From assembly GCA_035352715.1 (NCBI GenBank), contig DAOPYE010000127.1, forward strand, positions 1 to 5,689: a DNA stretch of 5,689 nucleotides. Reading direction: 5' to 3'. This document shows, piece by piece, positions 1 to 5,689 of this stretch (its first letter is position 1; the number at the start of each line of letters is the position of its first letter). The translations under genes were made by a program, and so were the position numbers. Source of the DNA: DAOPYE01 sp035352715. Lineage in GTDB: Bacteria > Acidobacteriota > Holophagae > Holophagales > Holophagaceae. Below the pieces are notes generated by a model that was not told the origin of the DNA, searched no databases, and saw nothing but the letters and a program-made list of their open reading frames with translations.

Positions 1-554
1 CTGTTGCTATGGAAGAGCGCGAGGAATCTGGATTCAGGGATGGGTTTCACGATGTAGGTTCCCCACCGTTGCTGAATCTGCGGCAGGAAGTCCGCCACCA
101 GATCGTTGTTGGGGAAGTCTCGGACCAGGGCCACCATGTGCCGTTCAAAGCGGATGACGCCGCCGCGCCTGCGCCAGCGCTGCGTGTTCAGCGTCTCCGC
201 GTAGCTCGCCTTGTATCCCAGCTTGCGCGCGCAGGCGACGTAGAGCGCCGTGAGGGAGAGGCAGTTGGCCTTTCGGTCCCGCCAGACCTCGGGGACGGTT
301 CGGGTGTAGCTTGAGTCGTACTGGATGCCCAGCCCGCCTTTCTCCACGGGTGCGTGGATGGCCTGGATCAGCAGCTGAAGCTGGCTGTGGCGGGAGGAAT
401 ACTGGCGCGCGGTTTGCGGTGCCATGGCGCGCTGGGCGAAGAGCTCAAGCTCCAGGGGCAGCTTCAAGGTGTCTTCTTCCCCGTGCAGCGTCTGGAACGA
501 GAACAAGCCGATCAAGGCGCACAGACAGGCGGGGAACAGGTGCCTCAACCGCAA
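1..554 (-). CDS. Exported transglutaminase-like protein, paralogue of the 724-1833 gene (3' end off the window)
   Basis: The C-terminus is missing because the gene leaves the window at base 1; 184 codons are visible. The N-terminus has a basic start and a hydrophobic stretch (about residues 6-20) typical of an export signal. Residues 73-184 align without gaps to residues 75-186 of the neighbouring gene, about 74 of 112 identical by hand count. The transglutaminase-like triad is conserved: Cys98 in KANCLSLTA, His139 in FERHMVA and Asp155 in LVADFLP. I chose the TTG at 554 because GGAGG lies five bases upstream and the protein then begins MRLRHLF, matching the neighbour's MRLF start with the same spacing. 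An in-frame ATG at 578 is the alternative, but it has no clear ribosome site and adds eight residues. TPR repeats probably follow beyond the edge, by analogy with the paralogue. Whether it is an active protease or transglutaminase, and on what substrate, cannot be told. Confidence 0.82.
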   Translation of the reverse strand, partial: MRLRHLFPACLCALIGLFSFQTLHGEEDTLKLPLELELFAQRAMAPQTARQYSSRHSQLQLLIQAIHAPVEKGGLGIQYDSSYTRTVPEVWRDRKANCLSLTALYVACARKLGYKASYAETLNTQRWRRRGGVIRFERHMVALVRDFPNNDLVADFLPQIQQRWGTYIVKPIPESRFLALFHSN

Positions 555-559
555 AGGAG

Positions 560-564
560 CCTCC
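560..564 (-). promoter_or_regulatory. Ribosome binding site that decides the TTG start of the left-edge gene
   Basis: On the minus strand GGAGG is followed by five bases and then TTG CGG TTG. The paralogue has GGAGG, five bases, then ATG AGG CTG. The matching layout supports initiation at TTG 554 rather than at the upstream ATG 578, which has a C-rich, SD-less upstream region. Confidence 0.6.
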
Positions 565-625
565 ACGCATCGGTCCATCAGGGGGGAATTCCACTGGATG
601 GACCACCACTCGGGTGTGGATGAAA

Positions 626-654
626 TGTATACCCAAGGCCCGGAAGTCGTCCAA
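626..654 (-). promoter_or_regulatory. Possible sigma-70-type promoter for the left-edge gene
   Basis: In the 169-base gap between the two paralogues the minus strand reads TTGGAC (654-649), 17 bases, then TATACA (631-626). Only three of six and four of six positions match the E. coli consensus, but the spacing is ideal and this is one of the few AT-richer spots in the region. Transcription would start near 619 and leave a leader of about 65 bases. If real, the second copy can be expressed independently of the first. The rest of the gap (555-723) shows no gene and no convincing terminator. Confidence 0.3.
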
Positions 655-723
655 ACATTCCCGTTTGGCCGCTGCCGATGAGCTGGGGCCCATGACTGAC
701 CGCGCTGCCCACGAAGGCGCGCG

Positions 724-1833
724 TCATGGTGATGGAGCGGTCTCTTTCAAGAGGCGCAGGGCGTCCTCGTAGATTTCCCGCTCACCGGGCTGAGCCTGGC
801 GGCGGGCCTCTTCAAGACTCTTCATGGCTTCATCCCGTTTGCCTTGGAGCAGCTTGATGCGAGCCAGGACCAACTGGAATTCGGGTTCGTGCTTCTGGAG
901 ACGAAGGGCGTCGGCGATGTGATCCAGCGCCTCGTCCAGCTTCCCGGATCCGAGGGATTCTTCGGCCAGGAAGGCGTGGAAGTAGGGATCCTGGCGTCTG
1001 AGCTTCAGGGTGATGCGCCGAATCTCGGCGGTTTCGCGCAGCCGCCCCTGTTCCCGCAGCAGGTTTTCCAGGTTGCCCAGGGCTGAAATATCCCTGGCGT
1101 TCAGCTTCAGGGCCTTGCGGTACGAGGTCTCGGCCTCCAGCTTCTCGCCCTTGGTCTTCATGACGACGCCGCGCGTGTTCCATCCCACGCTGGAAGTGGG
1201 GTCGATATCCAAAGAAGCCTGGGCTTCAAGGAGGGCTCCATCCTTGTCTCCCTGTTCCAGGAGTTCTGCGGCGCGGTTGCTGTGGTAGAGCGCCCGTACG
1301 CGGGATTCGGGCAGGATGGTGACAACGTAGACGCCGAATCGCTTGCGGGGCTGGGGCAGGAAGTCAGCCACCAGATCCCCGTTGGCGCCATCCCTTACCA
1401 CGGCGACCATGTGGCGTTCAAAGCGGATCACGTTGTTCACGCGCCGCCAGCGCTGGCTGTTCTCCACCTCGGCGTACTGGGCGTTCATGTCCATGGCCCG
1501 GGCGCAGGCAATGTAAATCGCCGTGAGCGAAAGGCAGTTCGCCTTGCGATCGCGCCAGGCTTCCGCCAGGGTCCGCGTGGGACTGGCTTCGTAGCGCATG
1601 CCCAGGCCGCCGGATTCCGGCGCCTCCTGCAGTGTTGCGATCAGCTTTCTCAGGCGCGCCTGGCTGGTTGGTTCAGAGCGCGCCACCTTCCGGGCGAACT
1701 CGATGAGTTGGGGAGGCGCGGCCAGAGGATCGGTGATGGGCGGGGTGGTGGATGGAGGCGGGGCGACGGCCGGATCGCTCGCCGCCAAGGTGCAGGCGAT
1801 GAAGCCGATCAGGATCGCCTGGAACAGCCTCAT
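724..1833 (-). CDS. Exported transglutaminase-like domain protein with C-terminal TPR repeats
   Basis: Complete, 369 residues. An export signal covers roughly residues 1-18; FIAC at 11-14 is a poor lipobox, so a lipoprotein is possible but not favoured. A Pro-rich low-complexity stretch (23-41) follows. The transglutaminase-like core (about 75-180) shows the expected triad: Cys100 in KANCLSLTA, His141 in FERHMVA and Asp157 in LVADFLP. From about 183 to 351 the protein is helical with TPR-type repeats, clearest at 183-215, 216-249, 284-317 and 318-351 (signature pairs such as G-D/A-L and G-K-L-D-E-A-L). The start ATG has GGAGG five bases upstream. The family couples a papain-like fold to a protein-interaction scaffold, so a periplasmic protease or binding role is inferred. 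It lies upstream of its paralogue on the same strand and diverges from the formyltransferase. The substrate is unknown. Confidence 0.85.
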   Translation of the reverse strand: MRLFQAILIGFIACTLAASDPAVAPPPSTTPPITDPLAAPPQLIEFARKVARSEPTSQARLRKLIATLQEAPESGGLGMRYEASPTRTLAEAWRDRKANCLSLTAIYIACARAMDMNAQYAEVENSQRWRRVNNVIRFERHMVAVVRDGANGDLVADFLPQPRKRFGVYVVTILPESRVRALYHSNRAAELLEQGDKDGALLEAQASLDIDPTSSVGWNTRGVVMKTKGEKLEAETSYRKALKLNARDISALGNLENLLREQGRLRETAEIRRITLKLRRQDPYFHAFLAEESLGSGKLDEALDHIADALRLQKHEPEFQLVLARIKLLQGKRDEAMKSLEEARRQAQPGEREIYEDALRLLKETAPSP

Positions 1834-1925
1834 GAACGCCTCCGTGCCTAGAACATAGACGATGTCCGACTCGCCACAAGGCGCAGATGGGTTTCCGGCC
1901 GGTTAGGATCAAGGCGGGAGGATCC
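1834..1925. promoter_or_regulatory. Divergent intergenic region between the transglutaminase-like gene and the formyltransferase
   Basis: These 92 bases must hold the start signals of both flanking genes unless transcription enters from further away. For the minus-strand gene, TTGTGG (1879-1874), 16 bases and TATGTT (1857-1852) is a weak promoter candidate; its predicted start near 1845 would lie almost on the GGAGG at 1843-1839, which counts against it. For the plus-strand gene I see the ribosome site GGGAGG (1916-1921) but no good promoter. An 8-base palindrome CCGGCCGG sits at 1895-1902 and could be chance in GC-rich DNA. Confidence 0.3.
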
Positions 1926-2846
1926 ATGGTTCGAGCGGTCGTCTGCGCTTATTCGCCCGTGGGGCACGAGGCCCTGGCGGGGCTGCTGGAAGCCGGTATC
2001 GAAGTGGCCGCGCTCTACACCTATCCGCAGGGTCCGGACGAGGCCTGGTTCACGCCGCCGGCCACGCTGGCCGCCGCTCACGGTATTCCCGTCCGCATGC
2101 AGCCGCGCTTCAACGAGGATCGCGTCTACCAGGACATCCAGGCCCTGAATCCGGACTTCCTGTTCAGCTTCTACTTCCGCGAGATGATCCAGGCCCGTTT
2201 CCTCGAGTTGCCGCGCCTGGGTGCCTTCAATCTCCATGGCTCCCTGCTGCCCCATTACCGCGGCCGCGCGCCCATCAACTGGGTGCTGGTCAAGGGAGAA
2301 CGTGAAACGGGCGTGACGCTGCACGCCATGACGCCCAAGCCCGATGACGGCCACATCATCGCGCAGGCCCGGCTGCCCATAGCCTGGGACGAGACGGCCC
2401 TGAGCCTGACACGCAAGGCCGCCATAGCCGGCCGGAAGTTGGTACGAGATGTGGTGCCGCAGTTGGTGGACGGTTCAGCGTCGCGCATCGACCAGAAGAC
2501 GCTGGCGCCTTCCACCTATTTCGGTGGACGCAAACCCGCGGATTCACGCCTCGATTGCTCGATGAGCGTGCAGGAGGCTTTCAATCAGATCCGCGCTGTG
2601 GCCGACCCCTGGCCCAATGCGTTCCTTGAGAACGCGCGCGGTGTCCTGAAAGTGGCCTGGGCCATCCCATCCCATGAGGCCTGCCCTCCGGGGCACTGGC
2701 GGGACACGGGCGAGGGCCTTGTACTGGGCTTTGCCGACGGCGCACTGCGGATTGTCGCGCTGCGCTGGCAGGAAGAACGCAGCGAGCGTCCGTCGGATCA
2801 CGCGGCATGGCTGAACGCCATGGACATCTCCCAGGCCAAGGGATAA
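1926..2846 (+). CDS. Stand-alone ArnA-type formyltransferase (methionyl-tRNA formyltransferase fold)
   Basis: Complete, 306 residues. The N-terminal part is the formyltransferase fold, with the hallmark FNLHGSLLPHYRGRAPINWV at 101-120. Asn102, His104 and Asp140 fall at the same numbers as the catalytic residues of the E. coli ArnA formyltransferase domain. The C-terminal part (about 205-300) looks like the usual OB-like subdomain, including RAVADPWPNAF at 223-233. ArnA uses 10-formyltetrahydrofolate to formylate UDP-4-amino-4-deoxy-arabinose in lipid A modification. Here the dehydrogenase/decarboxylase half of ArnA is absent and no other arn genes are visible, so the acceptor is probably a nucleotide-linked amino sugar, but which one is inference. 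It is less likely to be Fmt, since the sequence follows ArnA (SFYFRE, GERETGVTLH). The start at 1926 has GGGAGG just upstream and matches the ArnA N-terminus; an ATG 39 bases upstream (1887) has a poor ribosome site. Likely cytoplasmic. Confidence 0.85.
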   Translation: MVRAVVCAYSPVGHEALAGLLEAGIEVAALYTYPQGPDEAWFTPPATLAAAHGIPVRMQPRFNEDRVYQDIQALNPDFLFSFYFREMIQARFLELPRLGAFNLHGSLLPHYRGRAPINWVLVKGERETGVTLHAMTPKPDDGHIIAQARLPIAWDETALSLTRKAAIAGRKLVRDVVPQLVDGSASRIDQKTLAPSTYFGGRKPADSRLDCSMSVQEAFNQIRAVADPWPNAFLENARGVLKVAWAIPSHEACPPGHWRDTGEGLVLGFADGALRIVALRWQEERSERPSDHAAWLNAMDISQAKG

Positions 2847-2889
2847 GATCGCGCAACGATCCGCAAGGAACATCATCAGCGAGGGAAAA

Positions 2890-3189
2890 ATGCGCAAAAC
2901 CGCTTTGCTTCTGCTCGTCCCATGCCTGCTTTGCGCCGCGCCGAGGCGTCATCGCACCAGTGGTCCCGTCAGCTCGGCCAAAGAGGCCAAGGCCATCGCC
3001 GAGCAGGAGACCGGCGGACTGCCCATCAGCGCTCGCCGCATCCCGCTGAATGCTGCTTCCGGCGGTTGGGAGGTGGACGTCCACATGCCCAAGGACGATC
3101 GCGGCTGGCGTTGCGTCATCGACAACGATACGCACATGGTCCGAACCAAGGAGCACATTCCCAATCCGCCCTGCAAGGGCCGCCGCTGA
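2890..3189 (+). CDS. Small exported PepSY-like protein
   Basis: Complete, 99 residues. The start MRKTALLLLVPCLLCAA is a clear export signal (positively charged, then hydrophobic), with cleavage likely around residues 15-18. GAGG lies five bases before the ATG. The mature part (about 28-90) resembles a single PepSY-type unit: a helix with AKAIAEQ, then GGWEVDVHM and a strand containing WRCVIDNDTHMV, the pattern in which a helix is followed by strands ending in a V-D-x-D/T turn. The match is by shape and short motifs, so the family call is tentative. Cys75 and Cys95 are the only cysteines after the signal and could form a disulfide in the periplasm. It follows the formyltransferase by 43 bases with no terminator between and may be co-transcribed, but no shared function is evident. 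PepSY proteins often bind or inhibit proteases; whether this one does is unknown. Confidence 0.7.
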   Translation: MRKTALLLLVPCLLCAAPRRHRTSGPVSSAKEAKAIAEQETGGLPISARRIPLNAASGGWEVDVHMPKDDRGWRCVIDNDTHMVRTKEHIPNPPCKGRR

Positions 3190-3201
3190 GTCACAGGCGC
3201 G

Positions 3202-3230
3202 CCGCCGATGGTCGGCGGAAAGCCGCCTTT
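3202..3230 (+). terminator. Overlapping hairpins after the PepSY-like gene, possible weak terminator
   Basis: Two hairpins share one arm. CCGCCGA (3202-3208) pairs with TCGGCGG (3212-3218) across a three-base loop. Alternatively GGCGG (3214-3218) pairs with CCGCC (3223-3227) across AAAG and is followed by only three T. The second form has the shape of an intrinsic terminator but a weak T tract. It lies 12 bases after the stop of the upstream gene and about 75 bases before the next start, so partial termination is plausible. Confidence 0.4.
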
Positions 3231-3305
3231 GAGCGAAATCGCCCCGCTTGCCTTGACCGGCTGCGTACACTGGATTTCGGCCGCGTGCCGCTGAAGGAGG
3301 CCTTC

Positions 3306-4361
3306 ATGGGTCTGATGGACTGGGGCAAAGCCCAATTCATTGAAATCATCGAGTGGCTCGATGATTCCAACGACATCCTGGCGTGGCGTTTTCCCGTGCG
3401 GAACCAGGAGATCAAGAACAATGCGCAGCTCGTGGTGCGCGAAAGCCAGGAAGCCACCTTCGTCAGCGAGGGCCAGTTCACGGACACCTTCCAGCCGGGC
3501 ACGCACACGCTTTCCAGCCGGAACATGCCCATCCTGGCCGATCTGAAGGGCTGGAAATATGGCTTCGAAAGCCCCTTCAAGTCCGAGGTCTACTTCACCA
3601 ACACCCGGCTCTACAACGATCTGGGTTGGGGCACGCCGAATCCCATCATGATGCGCGACGCCGATTTCGGCGTGCTGCGCATCCGCGCCTTTGGCATCTA
3701 TTCCATCCGCGTGAAGGATTCCAAGAAGTTCCTGAAGGAGCTGGTGGGCACCAACGGCGTCTACACCAAGGACGACATCACCGAACAGTTGCGCAAGAGC
3801 TTGGTCAGCAAGTTCACGGATGTGCTGGGCGAGGCCAAGATCCCCGCCCTGGATTTGGCCGCGAATTACGAGGAGCTCTCCGAGCTGCTGCGCCAGAAGA
3901 TGGATCCCGAATTCCAGACCATGGGCCTGGAATGCAGCAAGCTGTTCATCGAGAACATCAGCCTGCCGGAAGAGGTCGAGGCCATGATGGACAAGCGCAC
4001 CAGCGTGGGCCTGATGGCCCCCGTCATGGGTGCCTACACCCAGATGCAGGTGGCCGATTCCATTCCCTTGGCTGCCCAGAATTCCGGCGGCATGGCCGGC
4101 ATGGGCATGGGGCTGGGCATGGGCGTCGGCATGGGCAACATGATGGGCGCGCAGATGGGGGGCGCCATGCAGCAGATGGGCCAGGCACCGTTCCCGGCCG
4201 GGACGGCCCCTTCAGCTCCGGCCGCACCCGCCGCTCCCGCAAAGACCCTGAAGGAAGAGCTGACCGATCTGAAGGATCTCTTCGATAGCCAGCTCATCAG
4301 CCAGGCGGAATATGACGCCCAGCGCGCCAACATCATGAAGAAGCACGGCATGGGACAGTAG
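3306..4361 (+). CDS. SPFH-domain protein (YdjI/virion-core-like) with Met/Gly-rich linker and SHOCT domain
   Basis: Complete, 351 residues. Residues 1-235 match the SPFH (stomatin/prohibitin-like) family of the YdjI or 'virion core protein' type: it opens with FIEIIEWLDDSNDILAWRFP (11-30), then an SPFH core including FQPGTHTLSSRNMP (62-75), DADFGVLRIRAFGIYSIRV (118-136) and a helical region to about 250. A Met/Gly-rich segment (262-295, many GM units) and an Ala/Pro linker (299-312) lead to a C-terminal SHOCT-like helix pair (about 316-348, with LTDLKDLFDSQLISQAEYDA). Many relatives end instead in a zinc ribbon; no CxxC is present here, only one Cys (210). There is no signal peptide or obvious membrane segment, so it is probably cytoplasmic or peripherally membrane-associated, forming oligomers as SPFH proteins do. 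Start at 3306 is supported by AAGGAGG five bases upstream; the frame is open further upstream but that region is the shadow of the PepSY-like gene. A strong terminator follows. Confidence 0.85.
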   Translation: MGLMDWGKAQFIEIIEWLDDSNDILAWRFPVRNQEIKNNAQLVVRESQEATFVSEGQFTDTFQPGTHTLSSRNMPILADLKGWKYGFESPFKSEVYFTNTRLYNDLGWGTPNPIMMRDADFGVLRIRAFGIYSIRVKDSKKFLKELVGTNGVYTKDDITEQLRKSLVSKFTDVLGEAKIPALDLAANYEELSELLRQKMDPEFQTMGLECSKLFIENISLPEEVEAMMDKRTSVGLMAPVMGAYTQMQVADSIPLAAQNSGGMAGMGMGLGMGVGMGNMMGAQMGGAMQQMGQAPFPAGTAPSAPAAPAAPAKTLKEELTDLKDLFDSQLISQAEYDAQRANIMKKHGMGQ

Positions 4362-4384
4362 CTGTCTCGAACGGCTTGAACGGC

Positions 4385-4415
4385 AAAAGGCGTCCGGTCC
4401 CCCCGGACGCTTTTT
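4385..4415 (+). terminator. Strong rho-independent terminator after the SPFH gene
   Basis: GCGTCCGG (4390-4397) pairs perfectly with CCGGACGC (4403-4410) around a five-base loop, followed by TTTTT (4411-4415). AAAA at 4385-4388 extends the stem against the T run and would give a T tract on the minus strand as well. It begins 24 bases after the SPFH stop codon and separates that gene from the glycoside hydrolase. Confidence 0.92.
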
Positions 4416-4446
4416 GCATTGCTATGCTGGCTGCAAGGAGGCTGCC

Positions 4447-5676
4447 ATGAAGCTGCTTTCATCCCTTGTGTTATGTGTGGCGTGCCTATCGACCTGCCTT
4501 CCGCTCTCCGCCCAGTTCGTGCGCGCGAAGGGCCGCGAGTTTGTGGACGCCAAGGGGCAGGTCCTGCACCTGAAGGGGACCAACCTGGGCAACTGGATGG
4601 TGCCCGAGGGCTACATGTGGCGCCTGGACGGCGCCCAGTCCCCGCGGGAGATCGAAGCCCTCACCGAGACGCTGCTCGGACCCGAGAAGGCCGAGGCGTT
4701 CTGGAAGGAATACCGCGAGCGCTACATCACTGAAGCAGATATCGATTTCCTTGCGCGCAGTGGCTCCAACGTCCTGCGTGTGCCGATGCACTACAAGTTC
4801 TTCAATTCGGAGCAGGGCGAAGGCTTCCGTCTGCTGGATCGACTGGTGGGCTGGAGCCGCAAGGCCGGGTTGCATCTCATTCTCGATATGCACTGCGCCC
4901 CTGGTGGGCAGACCGGCACGAACATCGACGATAGCCGCGGCTACCCCTGGCTTTTCGAAAGCCCCCGGGCCCAGGCCCAGCTTGCGGAAACATGGTGCAG
5001 GATTGCGCGACACTACCGCGATGAACCCGTGATCCTGGGCTTCGATCTGATGAACGAGCCCATCCCGCACTACCCCCAGCTGGCGAAGCTCAATACGGCA
5101 CTGGAGCCGCTCTACCGCAGGCTGGTTCGGGAGATTCGCGCCGTGGATCCCAACCACGTGCTGATCCTTACGGGTGCGCAGTGGGGTACGAATTTCAAGG
5201 TGCTGGGCCCGCCCTTTGCCGAGAACCTCGCCTACACCTTCCACCGCTACTGGATGCCGCCAACCCTGGAGTGCATCCAGGAATACCTGGATTTCCGCGA
5301 TCGCTACAACGTGCCCATGTGGATGGGCGAATCCGGCGAGAACAAGGACGAGTGGGTGGCCGCCTTCCGCAAGCTGCTGGACGAGCAGCAGGTGGGGTGG
5401 ACGTTCTGGCCCTACAAGAAGATGGATGGCGAATCCGGCATCGCCCAGTTCAAGCACCCGATCCACTGGGATGCCATCGCCGCCTTTGCCAAGGCGCCCA
5501 CGGGAACCGGACAGGCCGAGAAGACCTTGGCTGTTCGCCCGGCGCAGATCCTCATCGAGGAATCCTTCGCCGATCTGCTGGAGCAGATCCGCTTCGCCAA
5601 CATCCAGCCCAACCTCGGCTACATCAAGGCCCTGGGCATGGTGCCGCCGAAGGCCGCGGGCTCAACTGTGCCTTGA
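4447..5676 (+). CDS. Secreted glycoside hydrolase family 5 (cellulase-like) enzyme
   Basis: Complete, 409 residues. The first 22 residues are a classic export signal (MKLLSSLVLC... LSA), with cleavage expected before Gln23. The rest is a GH5 TIM-barrel: opening LKGTNLGNWMVPEGYMW (42-58), conserved Arg111 in LRVPMHY, HCAPGGQTG (149-157), the acid/base Glu204 in FDLMNEP, His266 and Tyr268 in TFHRYW, nucleophile Glu295 in MWMGESGE and Trp321 in TFWPYKK. All catalytic and substrate-platform residues are present, so it should be active on a beta-glycan. Cellulose, beta-glucan or mannan cannot be told apart by eye, and I do not assign a subfamily. No carbohydrate-binding module is present; about 60 residues after the barrel (350-409) look like a helical tail without a recognised domain. 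The ATG at 4447 has AAGGAGG five bases upstream. The terminator at 4385-4415 sits immediately upstream, so its promoter must be very close. Confidence 0.9.
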   Translation: MKLLSSLVLCVACLSTCLPLSAQFVRAKGREFVDAKGQVLHLKGTNLGNWMVPEGYMWRLDGAQSPREIEALTETLLGPEKAEAFWKEYRERYITEADIDFLARSGSNVLRVPMHYKFFNSEQGEGFRLLDRLVGWSRKAGLHLILDMHCAPGGQTGTNIDDSRGYPWLFESPRAQAQLAETWCRIARHYRDEPVILGFDLMNEPIPHYPQLAKLNTALEPLYRRLVREIRAVDPNHVLILTGAQWGTNFKVLGPPFAENLAYTFHRYWMPPTLECIQEYLDFRDRYNVPMWMGESGENKDEWVAAFRKLLDEQQVGWTFWPYKKMDGESGIAQFKHPIHWDAIAAFAKAPTGTGQAEKTLAVRPAQILIEESFADLLEQIRFANIQPNLGYIKALGMVPPKAAGSTVP

Positions 5677-5689
5677 TTCGGCCCTGATC

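Noticed and set aside
1282..1851. Plus-strand open frame (189 codons) opposite the transglutaminase-like gene
   Set aside because: It lies opposite the conserved core, shows no recognisable domain, and the same kind of frame appears opposite the paralogue at 9-314, as expected when two paralogues mirror each other.
2847..2861. GATCG / CGATC hairpin right after the formyltransferase stop
   Set aside because: Five-base stem without a T tract; too weak to call a terminator.
3253..3271. TTGACC (3253-3258) and TACACT (3266-3271) before the SPFH gene as a promoter
   Set aside because: They are only seven bases apart, too close for a -35/-10 pair, and neither has a good partner at 16-18 bases.
2922..3305. 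Open frame that would extend the SPFH protein by 128 residues upstream
   Set aside because: It runs over the PepSY-like gene in another frame, is Arg/His/Gln-rich as expected of a GC-rich shadow frame, and the ATG at 3306 has an ideal AAGGAGG site and the family N-terminus.
4420..4428. Extended -10 like TGCTATGCT upstream of the GH5 gene
   Set aside because: Transcription would begin on the ribosome site near 4435, there is no -35 element, and it overlaps the exit of the terminator.
4486..5466. Long minus-strand open frame (326 codons) opposite the GH5 gene
   Set aside because: Its composition is that of an antisense shadow of a GC-rich gene; the plus strand encodes an intact enzyme with all catalytic residues, and no ribosome site supports the antisense start.

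Overview
The window is GC-rich bacterial DNA with dense, ordinary chromosomal gene content. It holds six protein-coding genes: one runs off the left edge and five are complete. I see no tRNA, rRNA, CRISPR array, insertion sequence or phage gene. Four or five products carry an N-terminal export signal. Ribosome sites are strong and uniform (GGAGG or AAGGAGG about 4-5 bases before the start). This fits a GC-rich Gram-negative bacterium. An Acidobacteriota-type host (Holophaga/Geothrix group) is a guess from the general look of the proteins, not something the sequence proves.

Left part (1-1833, minus strand): two head-to-tail paralogues of an exported protein. Each has a transglutaminase-like Cys-His-Asp core, and the complete copy (724-1833) has TPR repeats after it. 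The second copy (1-554) is cut by the window edge and appears to start at TTG; its start and ribosome site line up with those of its paralogue. The 169 bases between them contain a possible promoter for the second copy.

Middle part (1926-3189, plus strand): diverging from the pair across 92 bases is a stand-alone formyltransferase that resembles the N-terminal domain of ArnA, with the catalytic Asn-His-Asp at the same residue numbers. A small exported PepSY-like protein follows 43 bases later and may be co-transcribed.

Right part (3306-5676, plus strand): an SPFH-domain (YdjI/virion-core-like) protein with a Met/Gly-rich linker and a C-terminal SHOCT domain. It is closed by a strong intrinsic terminator, then followed by a complete secreted family 5 glycoside hydrolase with both catalytic glutamates. 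These two are separate transcription units as far as the terminator shows.

The genes do not form an obvious single pathway. The tandem transglutaminase-like/TPR pair is the least explained part. The formyltransferase suggests formylation of an amino sugar nucleotide, but no other sugar-modification genes are visible. I found no convincing evidence of a novel multi-gene system here.
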